A program made the position numbers and the translations under genes. This document shows positions 46,405-56,200 of a stretch of 64,000 nt of DNA, in pieces. Numbering within the stretch: position 1 is the first letter of the stretch; each line of letters starts with the position of its first letter. The stretch comes from Aegilops tauschii subsp. strangulata (lineage: Eukaryota > Streptophyta > Magnoliopsida > Poales > Poaceae): assembly GCF_002575655.3 (NCBI RefSeq), contig NC_053037.3, positions 444,943,793 to 445,007,792 on the forward strand, read 5' to 3'. The notes below the pieces were generated by a model. That model saw nothing but the letters and a program-made list of their open reading frames with translations, was not told where the DNA came from and did no database searches.

Positions 46405-46482
46405 AACACTAACACCGGCTCCAAGATCACATAAAGCAGTTCTAACATAATTTCTTTTAATGGAGCATGATATAGTAGGTAC

Positions 46483-48291
46483 TCATGGATCTCCAAGTTT
46501 CTTTGGTATTCCACCCTTAAAAGTACAATTAGCAAGCATGGTGGAAATTTCAGCTTCCGGTATCTTTCTTTTATTAGTAATAATTTCTTTCATATACTTA
46601 GCATAAGGATTCATTTTGAGCATATCAGTTAATCGCATATGCAAAAAGATAGGTCTAGTCATTTCAGCAAAGTGCTCAAAATCCTCATCATCCTTTTTCT
46701 TGGATGGTTTCGGAGGAAAAGGCATGGGTTTCTGAACCCATGGTTCTCTTTCTTTACCGTGCTTCCTAGCAACAAAGTCTCTCTTATCATAACGTTGATT
46801 CTTTGATTGTGGGTTATCAAGATCAACAACAGGTTCAATTTCTACATCATTATCATTACTAGGTTGTGCATCGACATGAGCATCATCATTAACATTATCA
46901 CTAGGTTCATGTTCATTACCAGATTGTGTTTCAGCATCAGAAATAGAAATATCATTAGGATTCTCAGGTGGTTCAGCAATAGGTTCACTAGAAGCATGCA
47001 AAGTCCTATCATTTTTCTTTTTATTCTTTTTAGAAGGGCTAGGTGCATAAATATTATTTCTCTGAGAATCTTGCTCAATTCTCTTAGGATGGCCTTCAGG
47101 ATACAAAGGTTCCTGAGTCATTTTACCAGTTCTAGTAGCCACTCTAACAACATAATCAATATTATTATTATTCAATTCATTGAGCAAATCATTCTGAGCC
47201 TTAAGTACTTGTTCTACTTGAGTGGTAACCATAGAAGCATGTTTACTAATGAGTTTAAGTTCACCTTTAACTCTAGACATGTAATCATCCAAGTGTTCAG
47301 TCATATAAGCATTTTGTTTCAATTGTCTACCAACATAAGCATTGAAGTTTTCTTGTTTGACAATAAAATTATCAAACTCATCTAAGCATTGGCTAGCAGA
47401 CTTATAACGGGGAATATCACCTTCATCAAATCTATAGAGAGAATTTACCTTTACTACCTGTGTCGGGTTATCAAGACCATGAGTTTCTTCAATAGGTAAT
47501 GGATTAAGATCATATATTTCTTCAATAGGCGGTAAATTAAGACCATGTATTTCTTTAATAGGAGGTAAATTCTTAACATCTTCAGCTTTAATACCTTTTT
47601 CTTTCATAGATTTCTTTGCCTCTTGCATATCTTCAGGACAGAGAAATAGAACACCCCTCTTCTTCGGAGTTGTTTTAGGAATAGGCTCAGGAGTTGGCTC
47701 AGGAAGTGTCCAATTATTTTCATTGGTCAACATATTATTCAATAGAATTTCAGCTTCATCCGGTGTTCTTTCCCTGAAAACAGAACCAGCACAACTATCC
47801 AGGTGGTCTCTGGAAGCATCGGTTAGTCCATTATAAAAGATATCAAGTATTTCATTTTTCTCAAGAGGATGACCAGGCAAAGCATTAAGTAATTGGAGAA
47901 GCCTCCCCCAAGCTTGTAGGAGACTCTCTTCTTCAGTTTGCACAAAATTATATATTTCCCTTAAAGCAACTTGTTTCTTATGAGCAGGGAAATATTTAGC
48001 AAAGAAGTAATAAATCATATCCTGGGGACTACGCACACAACCAGGATCAAGAGAATTAAACCATATCTTAGCATCACCCTTTAATGAGAACGGAAATATT
48101 TTAAGGATATAAAAGTAGTGAGTTCTCTCATCATTAGTGAATAGGGTGGCTATATCATTTAATTTAGTAAGATGTACCGCAACAGTTTCAGATTCATAGC
48201 CATAAAAAGGATCAGATTCAACCAAAGTAAACAGAGAATTCATAATCCTTATCAGTAACGAAGATAGGTGAAGTAGCATAAGCAGGATCAT
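46483..48291 (-). pseudogene. Gag of element B
   Basis: 602 aa open frame. The gag core lies in the first 200 residues: ILKIFPFSLKGDAKIWFNSL, YYFFAKYFPAHKKQVALREI, ESLLQAWGRLLQLLNALPGH. Middle and C-terminal parts are low-complexity with proline repeats (NLPPIKEIHGLNLPPIEEIY) and Asn/Asp-rich segments, then Lys-rich. I see no CCHC knuckle. Its N-terminus lies in other frames (48761-48218), and it ends at TGA 46480, so it is damaged but nearly whole. Confidence 0.85.
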
Positions 48292-48761
48292 ATTTCATTC
48301 TAGCATTCAGAGTTTTTTGTTTCAGCTTAGCTAATAATTTCTTAAGATCACTTCTATCATTGCAAGCAAGCAAGTCTCTAGCAGTTTCTTCATCCATAAC
48401 ATAACCCTCAGGCACAACAGGCAATTCATATCTAGGGGGAATCTTCATCATCACTTTCATCAACATTACCAGTTTCAATAATTTCATTCTCTCTAGCCCT
48501 AGCAAGTTGTTCATCAAGAAATTCACCAAGTGGCACAGTAGTATCAAGCATAGAAGTAGTTTCATTATAAGTATCATGCATAGCAGAAGTGGCATCATCA
48601 ATAACATGCGACATATCAGAATTAATAGCAGAAGAAGGTTTAGGTGTCACAAGCTTACTCAAAACAGAAGGTGAATCAAGTGCAGGGCTAGATGGCAGTT
48701 CCTTACCTCCCCTCGTAGTTGAGGGATAAATTTTGGTTTTCTTGTCTTTCAAGTTTCTCAT
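48218..48761 (-). pseudogene. N-terminal part of element B gag, two frameshifts
   Basis: The start MRNLKDKKTKIYPST (48761) opens about 50 bases after the primer site; that frame ends at 48432. A second frame (to 48218) continues with RYELPVVPEGYVMDEETARD and LLAKLKQKTLNARMKYDPAY. The third frame joins the main gag at 48291. Each step is a one-base shift. Confidence 0.7.
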
Positions 48762-48810
48762 AGTGACCAGCAGATATAAATCCCAAGTAACTCAAAGAAT
48801 AGAGCTATGC

Positions 48811-48828
48811 TCCCCGGCAACGGCGCCA
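48811..48828 (-). other. tRNA-Asp primer binding site of element B
   Basis: The minus strand reads TGGCGCCGTTGCCGGGGA, perfect, 11 bases from the LTR. Confidence 0.93.
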
Positions 48829-48839
48829 AAAAATAGTCT

Positions 48840-50226
48840 TGATAACCCACAAGTATAGGGGATCGCAACAGTTTTCGAGGGTAGAGTATTCAACCCCAAT
48901 TTATTGATTCGACACAAGGGGAGCCAAAGAATATTCTCAAGTATTAGCAGCTGAGTTGTCAATTCAACCACACCTGGATAACTTAGTATCTGCAACAAAG
49001 TATTTAGTAGCAAAGTAATATGGAAGTAACGGTAATGGTAGCAAAAGTAATATTTTTGGGTTTGGTAGTGATTGTAACAGTAGTAACGGAAAAGTAAATA
49101 AGCGAAGAGCAATATATGAAAAGCTCGTAGGCATTGGATCGGTGATGGGGAATTATGCCGGATGCGGTTCATCCTGTAACAATCATAACATAGGGTGACA
49201 CAGAACTAGCTCCAATTCATCAATATAATGTAGGCATGTATTCCGAATATAGTCACACGTGCTTACGGAAAAGAACTTGCATGACATATTTTGTCCTACC
49301 CTCCCGTGGCAGCGGGGTCCTAACGGAAACTAAGGGATATTAAGGCCTCCTTTTAATAGAGTATCGGACCAAAGCATTAACACATAGTGAATACATGAAC
49401 TCCTCAAACTATGGTCATCCCCGGGAGTGGTCCTGATTATTGTCACTTCGGGGTTGCCAGATCATAACACATAGTAGGTGACTATAGACTTGCAAGATAG
49501 GATCAAGAACTCACATATATTCATGAAAACATAATAGGTTCAGATCTGAAATCATGGCACTCGGGCCCTAGTGACAAGCATTAAGCATAGCAAAGTCATA
49601 GCAACATCAATCTCTGAACATAGTGGATACTAGGGATCAAACCCTAACAAAACTAACTCGATTACATGATAAATCTCATCCAACCCATCACCGTCCAGCA
49701 AGCCTACGATGGAATTACTCACGCACGGCGGTGAGCACCATGAAATTGGTGATGGAGGATGGTTGATGATGACGACGGCTACGGATTCCCCTCTCCAAAT
49801 CCCCGAACGGACTGCAGATCAGCCCTCCCGAGAGAGTTTAGGGCTTGGCGGCGGCTCCGTATCGTAAAACGTGATGAATCTTTCTCTCTGATTTTTTTCT
49901 ACCCGAACACGAATATATGGAGTTGGAGTTAAGGTCGGTGGAGCTCCAGGGGGTCCACGAGGCAGGGGGGCGCGCCCCCCACCCTCGTGGACAGGTGGTG
50001 GCCCCCTGGCCTTGATTCTTTCGCCAGTATTTTTAATATTCTCCAAAAATAAGTTCTGTGGAGTTTCAGGTCATTCTGAGAACTTTTGTTTCTGCACATA
50101 AATAACACCATGGCAATTCTGCTAAAAACAGCGTCAGTCCGGGTTAGTTCCATTCAAATCATGCAAGTTAGAGTCCAAAACAAGGGCAAAAGTGTTTGGA
50201 AAAGTAGATACGACGGAGACGTATCA
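48840..50226 (-). mobile_element. 5' LTR of element B, 1387 bp
   Basis: Plus-strand ends TGATAACCCACAAG and GAGACGTATCA. Followed by CCTCC (50227-50231), which pairs with CCTCC at 39158-39162. After this the CACTA sequence resumes. Confidence 0.92.
49955..49990. repeat. GC-rich palindromic module, copy 8 (short form)
   Basis: CCACGAGGCAGGGGGGCGCG to ACCCTCGTGG with one core. The copy in the partner LTR (41812) has two cores, so the module has changed size between two LTRs that were the same at insertion. Confidence 0.88.
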
Positions 50227-50720
50227 CCTCCCATCCGAGGTCGTGGGCTGCGCATGTTAAAAAAGAAAGCCTAGACGAGGTAGCCCAAAACCCAGCTGAT
50301 ACTTGCTGCTCCAGTGATAATAAATGATACATGCCAGCTCCCCGGCTTCATTGTGAATTTATCTCCTATAGTAACTACGTTGAAGCACCTAAAAAAATGT
50401 AACTATGTTGACAAACCCGTGGGCCCCAACGTCAGTATAGCATTATTGACATGTGGGTCCCAATTGTCGTCTACGCACACCACGTCCAACACTTGCCAAA
50501 ACTTCGTCCCTCGTTTTCTCTGTTTTTCGCACACTCGACATTGTGTGGGCATCTTGAAAATAGCATATCTTTTTGACTGTGCATCATATGAAGATGTGCT
50601 ATCCATGAATGTTGATCATCATGATGTTAACTGGCTGGTAGTTCTAGTTTCGACCATGAATAAAACTTCTAGCATGATGTTAACCCTGTTTGTAAAGGCC
50701 GTGTTAATATAAATGCTCTG
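50227..50720 (+). mobile_element. CACTA element, continuation after the compound insertion
   Basis: GACAAACCCGTGGGCCC and GACATGTGGGTCCCAATTGTC resemble the GTTGAC/TGGGTCCC phrases in 37000-38400. No transposase seen. The right end was not found and the boundary at about 50720 is a guess. Confidence 0.55.
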
Positions 50721-51048
50721 CCTCTGAAAGTTGCAGTTTCTTATCTGAAACAGAACTTGGAGTTTCTTATCTGAAACTGAAACTTGCAGTTTCTTCTCTG
50801 AGAATCACATTGTCTGCACTTTTATACTCCTATGAAACTACATTTTTTAAGTGCTAAAAATATATCTCTAGAATTAATAAAATACTTCATATGCTCAATA
50901 CTGCAAATATGAAATTCAAAAGACATTCATATCTGAAAGTACTGTCGAAATACACAACACAAAACCCGCAAATACTAACAAACCTAAGCTCCTCCTGACA
51001 ATTCACAACCTGCCCGACTATTGGTCTGGGGGGGGGGGGCAATCCCTC
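50721..51048. other. Spacer with a short tandem repeat
   Basis: CAGTTTCTTATCTGAAAC recurs three times (about 50735-50800, unit about 30 bp). A poly-G run of 11 lies near 51028. No gene. Confidence 0.6.
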
Positions 51049-51480
51049 CTATTCCTCGGCGGCAGACAGCCGCCCCGTGAGACGATGTGAACGGCGAGGG
51101 AGAGGATGGCGGGGAAGCGTCGTCGGGCCAACTGTTTTTCTCCTCTTGTAGTTGTGTTCAGTCGACGAAGACTCCACTGGCTCGCTCTGGCACGACACCC
51201 TCACAAACGGCACCCTGTAGATGCTCGATCCTTCAATCTCTGGTGGATGCTCCATCTGGGATCGATACTCCCACCACCGCTCCCTCACGATCGGATTCGG
51301 TGAATCTGTTTGCTCCATGGCCCAGAGGAGCAGCTCTATGTACTCCCGCGCGACTCCCTCCAGGAGTATCGCCGCCTTTTCGCTTTGTTGCAGATATTTG
51401 TCCATGGATGTCGCCGTCGCCGCTAGTTGGTCCTTGTTGTCAAACCAAGGCTGTATCTCCAACATCCTAGCTAGCTTCAC
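51049..51480 (-). CDS. Uncharacterised protein (KLAR-WFDN family), last exon or short gene
   Basis: The frame runs from about 51505 to the stop near 51049. The first ATG gives about 138 aa; the frame upstream includes KLAR, so coding may begin in an upstream exon. It includes LEIQPWFDNKDQLAATATSM, an amphipathic helix (EKAAILLEGVAREYIELLLW), a basic patch that may be a nuclear signal (NYKRRK) and a basic C-terminus (PRRSHRLTGRLSAAEE). No domain recognised. A related coding block, KLARLKEILTWFDNEWE, lies inverted at 52268-52341. Codon use is balanced and no stops occur, so it may be real. Confidence 0.5.
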   Translation of the reverse strand: MKLARMLEIQPWFDNKDQLAATATSMDKYLQQSEKAAILLEGVAREYIELLLWAMEQTDSPNPIVRERWWEYRSQMEHPPEIEGSSIYRVPFVRVSCQSEPVESSSTEHNYKRRKTVGPTTLPRHPLPRRSHRLTGRLSAAEE

Positions 51481-51511
51481 ATCTACTTCTCCATAGCACC
51501 TTCACTCATCG

Positions 51512-51720
51512 GCGATGGTTTTTGAATGGAAGAGGAGCAGCACTGGTTTTGGTTTAGAACGGGAGAGGAGCAACGCTGGTTTTGGATTGGAACAGGAGAG
51601 GAGGGGCGGTGCTTTTGAAATGGAAGAGGAGAGGAGCGGCGCTGGATTTAGATTGGAACAGGAGAGGAGCGGCGGTGGTTTAAGAGGAGAAGAGCGGAAG
51701 AGCGGCACTGGTCTTGGAAG
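51512..51720 (+). repeat. Minisatellite arm, left
   Basis: Five to six units of about 33-42 bp, each like GGTTTTGGATTGGAACAGGA then GAGGAGCGGCGCT. Inverted relative to the array at 52022-52220. Confidence 0.8.
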
Positions 51721-52021
51721 TATTTTTTGTTTTGCATATTTTGGGTCAAAGTTTGACCATGTACTGTATTTGACAAGCAAAATGTGAATGCATGTCACCA
51801 AAAATTGTGTCGTTTGGTTCGTATCTAAATGTACTTTCAAATTATATTATTTTTGCAACGTATAACATATATTTTATTTGCGATAATCATGGCCAATTAT
51901 GACCCAGAATAAAAGGGAGACTAGTTAATGTGGGGTCGCTTTCTTAATTGAAGAGTAAATTGATTTTGATTTTGATCCAGCCACAGCGCGCCGGCCCTCC
52001 CGTCCAATCCTAAATCACTGC

Positions 52022-52220
52022 TGCATGCTCCTCTCCCTCTTCTCCATTGCAAAACCACCTCCTCTCCTCTCCATCATCTCCATTCCAAAACCACCGTGTC
52101 GCCTCTCCCTCTTCTCCATTGCAAAACCACCTCCTCTCCTGTCCATCATTTCCATTCGAAAACCACCGTCTCGCCTCTCCCTCTTCTCTATTCCAAGACC
52201 ACCGTCTCTCCTCCCATCTT
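52022..52220 (-). repeat. Minisatellite arm, right (inverted)
   Basis: On the minus strand the units read GGTGGTTTTGGAATGGAGAT then GATGGAGAGGAG, matching the left arm. On the plus strand it is CTCCCTCTTCTCCATT-AAAACCACC repeated about six times in alternating 33/36-bp units. Confidence 0.8.
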
Positions 52221-52231
52221 CCAAAGCTAGC

Positions 52232-52341
52232 ACCGAATCAGGCAGATCACCGGCGGCGACCAGGCAAAGTTAGCCAGGTTGAAGGAGATCCTTACTTGGT
52301 TTGACAATGAGTGGGAGATTTCGAGGACGGTAGGGTTTAAG
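52232..52341 (+). CDS. Exon-like block of the inverted paralogue (KLAR-WFDN family)
   Basis: An open frame after TAG near 52230 encodes QITGGDQAKLARLKEILTWF then DNEWEISRTVGFK, and meets a good splice donor AAG|GTAAGC at 52342. It matches the start of the minus-strand protein at 51480 in peptide order. So this would be an early exon of a plus-strand gene diverging from the minus-strand one. No later plus-strand exon was identified before 53220, so it may be a broken copy. Confidence 0.4.
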
Positions 52342-52559
52342 GTAAGCTTCACACTAACCTAATCTTCCACCTGCTCATGCTTACAATCAGTGTGGCAGCT
52401 AATGAAAATCATGGTTACAATCAGTCTCCGAGTACTACCCCAATCACCCTTAAATAGCTCTGGACCTTTGGGTCAAAGTTGTGACACTGTGTACAAATAA
52501 ACAAAAATTGATTGGTGCTTCTTTCAGAAAAGAGTACTCCCTAGAAAACTGCCAATATA

Positions 52560-52785
52560 AGCTACTAGTATTTGGTTAGAGGATTTGCTGCCGAGAAAGA
52601 CCCGTTCACAAAGAGCGCCACACATCCCACTGGTGGTGGTGGATTCCAATGCGTGCATGGAGCATGGTTGGTGTCGGTAATTTTTACTTGACACACCTCG
52701 CACTCTGCATATATGCCGGTTCCATCCGTACATTTGTGCAGTTCCACCAAAATGCAGCTGAATAACCCTGTTTGCACAGATAATG
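52560..52785 (-). pseudogene. Exon-like block 3 of a possible minus-strand gene
   Basis: After a possible acceptor (CTGTGCAAACAG) the frame reads GLFSCILVELHKCTDGTGIY, then AECEVCQVKITDTNHAPC and ends NPLTKY with TAG near 52568. CEVC and CTHW suggest metal binding but no family is recognised. The GGAACTGCACAAA start is shared with blocks at 53047 and 58308. Confidence 0.3.
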
Positions 52786-52925
52786 AAAAAGCGTGATTAC
52801 ATTATAGTGGCACTAGTTGATGAAACACGCAAAATAAATAGAAGAAAATATTGCGATAGTATCATAGTATGCCATGCTGCGAGGGCGAGATGGGCCCTGC
52901 GACGCCTCATACGGTACGCCACGCC

Positions 52926-53047
52926 TCATACTGGAAATCGTCCTAAGTCTCCCCGATACACCTTCTGCCAGTGATGAACATCAGTGTACAGCGGTAGTAC
53001 AAGGAGGGGCCTTGAGACATTCAAATCTCTATTTTTGTGCAGATCAA
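52926..53047 (-). pseudogene. Exon-like block 2 of a possible minus-strand gene
   Basis: Begins after TTAATTTTAG (acceptor-like) with TTGATCTGCACAAAAATAG. One frame reads ILVDLHKNRDLNVSRPLLVL then PLYTDVHHWQKVYRGDLGRF to a stop. Diverged copy of block 1 (58206-58308); function unknown. Confidence 0.3.
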
Positions 53048-53222
53048 CTAAAATTAAGCACCCCAGTTTGCAGAAACGCTTAAACATTAACAATGGGACT
53101 AGTTGATGAAACATACATTAACAAAGAGAAGCACTTTCTTTATCTACATTGGAAATGAAATGATAGAGAGGACACTCGCTCTATTTTAACTATTTATTAC
53201 TTCATTTTATCAGTGACACTAG

Positions 53223-56200
53223 GGTCGAGCAGGTGGCAAACGAGGTTGTAACGCCCCGGATCCGATGCGCCAGGTGCCATCCAGTTATTCGTCGTTGTTG
53301 CCATGTCATTTGCTTACATGTTGCATTTTGCCATGTCATCATCTACATTTCATCTGCATGTTTTTCAAAACTTGCATCCGGTCTTCTTCCCCGTTGCCCG
53401 TTTCATGTTCCGACACCCCACACGCGCCCGTCGCCCCTCTCAGACCTTGTTTCGTGAGCGGGAGAAAAATGTTCTCGGAATGGGCCGAGATTTGCCGAGT
53501 GGCCTTGGTATATCACCGATAGGCCGCCCGTCAAATTTCGTTCCATTTGGAGGTCGTTTGATGCCCCAACGGTTAACCGTGTAGCCCGAAACCCCTCTCT
53601 CTTTGCAGCCCAGCACCCCTCCACATCATCCCACTAACCCAGCAAAATCCCCTCCATGCTCTCGGTCGTTCGATCACGATCGTGTGAGCGAAAACCACAC
53701 CTCATTTGGACTCTCCTAGCTCCCTCTACCTATAAATATGTGACTTCCCCCGAAAATCCCGGATGAAACACTAGCCTTCCTCTTCCTCGCGCTGCCGGAC
53801 ACATCCTCCCACCGCCGGACATGTCCGCTCCACCGCCCCCGACCAACCGCACGCTGGCACGTGTCCTGCGTCGCCGCCTCCCGTCCCGCGCGCCGCCGAG
53901 GCCCGCCGGGCCCAGGCGCGGCCCTCCCGGCCCGAGTTGCCCCGCGCCGCCCCGCACGACTCTCCGCCGCCGAGCGCCGCCTCCCGCCGCCACACGCCGG
54001 CGCGCGCCTCCGCCGCCCGCGCCTCCTCATCCCCACCGCCGGACCTCCCGCGCCGCCGCAACCCACCTCGGACCCGCGTCGCCCTCCGCCGCCTCGTCAC
54101 CGGTGCCGCCCCGCCGCCTTCAGCGGCCCCGCCCCGGAGCCGCCGTCCGCGCCTCGCCGCCGACCTCCTCCGGCGACCTCGCCGCCGGCGACGTTCGCCC
54201 CGTCCCAGATCCGGCTGGGTGGGATGAGATCCACCCGGTCCCGGACCAAACACGGCCGCCCCATCCCCGGATCTCCTCGTCCTGCACCGCTCCGTCCTGA
54301 TTCCCCGAGGTCGTTTTTCTGCTAAGTCCCTGAAAACTCATGATATGTGTGCATCTTTGACCTGCTGTAACTTCATGTTCGGTGCTCCGATTTGTGCTTA
54401 TAATATGTCAAAATGTTCATCATGAGATGCTCTTCATTTTGTTCCACTGTTTCATGCTTGTTTGAGTTCATCTTGATGCCCTAATCATCGTTGCAAGAGT
54501 GCTATATGCTGTTAACTTCTGTCTGTTATCAGTACTTGGTGATTTGTCTTTTTTCATTGCATTTTGTGTGTGCATCCTATGAGCATGAGCTCTACATGAG
54601 TCTTGTACTAAATCATTCCATCTTTACAGGGGTGCTTGTCTTGTATTTTTGTGATCTATGTGGTGACCAGCACAAGCATGCAAAATAGCCTCCATGATGT
54701 TGCTGATTTCTGTGACTTGGTCATTTCTGCTAAGTCTGAGTCTGTTATATTTTGTTGCCATGTAAACCTGCTGTCACCATGAGTTGTATGCATAATCTGG
54801 AGATGTTCAATAAGTATGTTGTGTTATAAATGTTATGCTCTATCCATCCATGCCCTTGGTTTCATTTATAGCCTTCTGTAGCTTGTTGCAAACTTGCTCT
54901 CAAATTGCTAAATAATGTTGCTGTCAGTCTGTTAACATGAAGTTCAGTTTTGCCATGTGTTTTGCTAGTGATCCATGCAGCCTATGAACTTGCTCTTGCC
55001 ATGCTTAGCTTCATAATTATGCCATCTTACTTTTGTATGCCTTCACATGCCATGAAATGCTTTGTGATGAGTGATTTGAGCGCGCAAAGATGCCTTCATA
55101 ATTCTGTTTATGCCATGCTCAGTTTTTTTGCCAAGTCTGAATCTATTTATGAAACTTGCTATGTTTACATGGGTGCCATCATATCTTCTGTGCCTTTTTG
55201 GCTCATGTTCATTAAGAGACTTTTGTTCTATGCTTTGCGTAGAATCATGCCATGCCTTGTGTTGCCTTGATAAGTTCATTTAGCCTGTTGTTTGATAGCA
55301 CTAAACTTTGCAACCTGATGTTATTTCTGCCATGTCCAGTGATTTTCTGCCAAGTCTGTGAACTGTTATTATTTGCAATCTTGCCATGTCCTTTTGAGCA
55401 TGTTCTAGTGATTTCTGGAGATAACTCAGCGTTCATGTTTGTCATACTTTACCTGTACATCACGTCCATGCCTTTTGCTCTCATGTTAGGATGCTGTAGC
55501 ATATTGTTTTGATGCTTGCTAGATGCCTAGTTGCTGTTTTGGACAGTTTGTCCTTTAAACTTGTTTCATGTGTATGTGTTGAACCGTTGCTCCGTTTTGA
55601 GTGTGCTCTATATGTAACTTGCTTAGTTTTGCATGTAGTTTCATATTACCTTGTTGCATCCTTGTTTTGAGGTGTTTGCTAGATGTTTGAATGCATTTTG
55701 CGTCAATGCCATGTTTATATGTAACTTGACTATAATTTCGTGTAGATCATCATGGTGCTCTTTAACTTGCTGGTTAACAACTTCAACTTAATGTTTGTTC
55801 AGATCTGGACCAATTTCGAAATTTGCATATGAGGACTTACCGGAGTTGTTATATGTTGCTTCCGGCCTCATTTAAATTTGCTTTGATGTGTTGTTCTTGT
55901 ATGCATAATCTCTTGCCATGAGTAGCTTCATGTAGCCTTGTCATGCATCGTACTTGGTTGAGCATCATGCCTTGTTCTTGTGTGGTGTGTTTACCATGTT
56001 GTGTGCTTCTTCTCGATAGTTTCCGTTTCGTTGCGATCGTGAGGATTCGTTCGTCTACGCTTGGTTCGTCTTCGTGGCTTCATCTTCTTCATGGACTCGT
56101 TCTTCTTCCTAGCGGGATCTCAGGCAAGATGACCATCACCTTAGATCTCATTACTATCATTGCTATGCTAGTTGCTTTGTTCTATTGCTATTCTGCGCTA

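Larger units (their letters stand above)
40697..50226 (-). mobile_element. Complete gag-type gypsy element B, minus strand, no pol, 9530 bp
   Basis: On the minus strand: 5' LTR (50226-48840), primer site (48828-48811), gag (from 48761), protease (to 45958), two further ORFs, polypurine tract (42115-42097) and 3' LTR (42096-40697). No RT, RNase H or IN was found in any frame between 42100 and 45950, so it is non-autonomous although it has its own gag. The LTRs (1400 and 1387 bp) are nearly the same. The right flank CCTCC matches the flank left of LTR A, not the bases left of 40697. Confidence 0.88.

Noticed and set aside
52565..52777. Recognised metal-binding domain (CEVC ... CTHW)
   Set aside because: Spacing does not fit a known zinc finger that I can name; it is kept only as an unclassified exon-like block.
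53716..54341. ORFs of 90-160 aa rich in Arg, Ala and Pro
   Set aside because: GC-rich leader of the solo LTR at 53247. All frames on both strands are open at once and the composition is repetitive.
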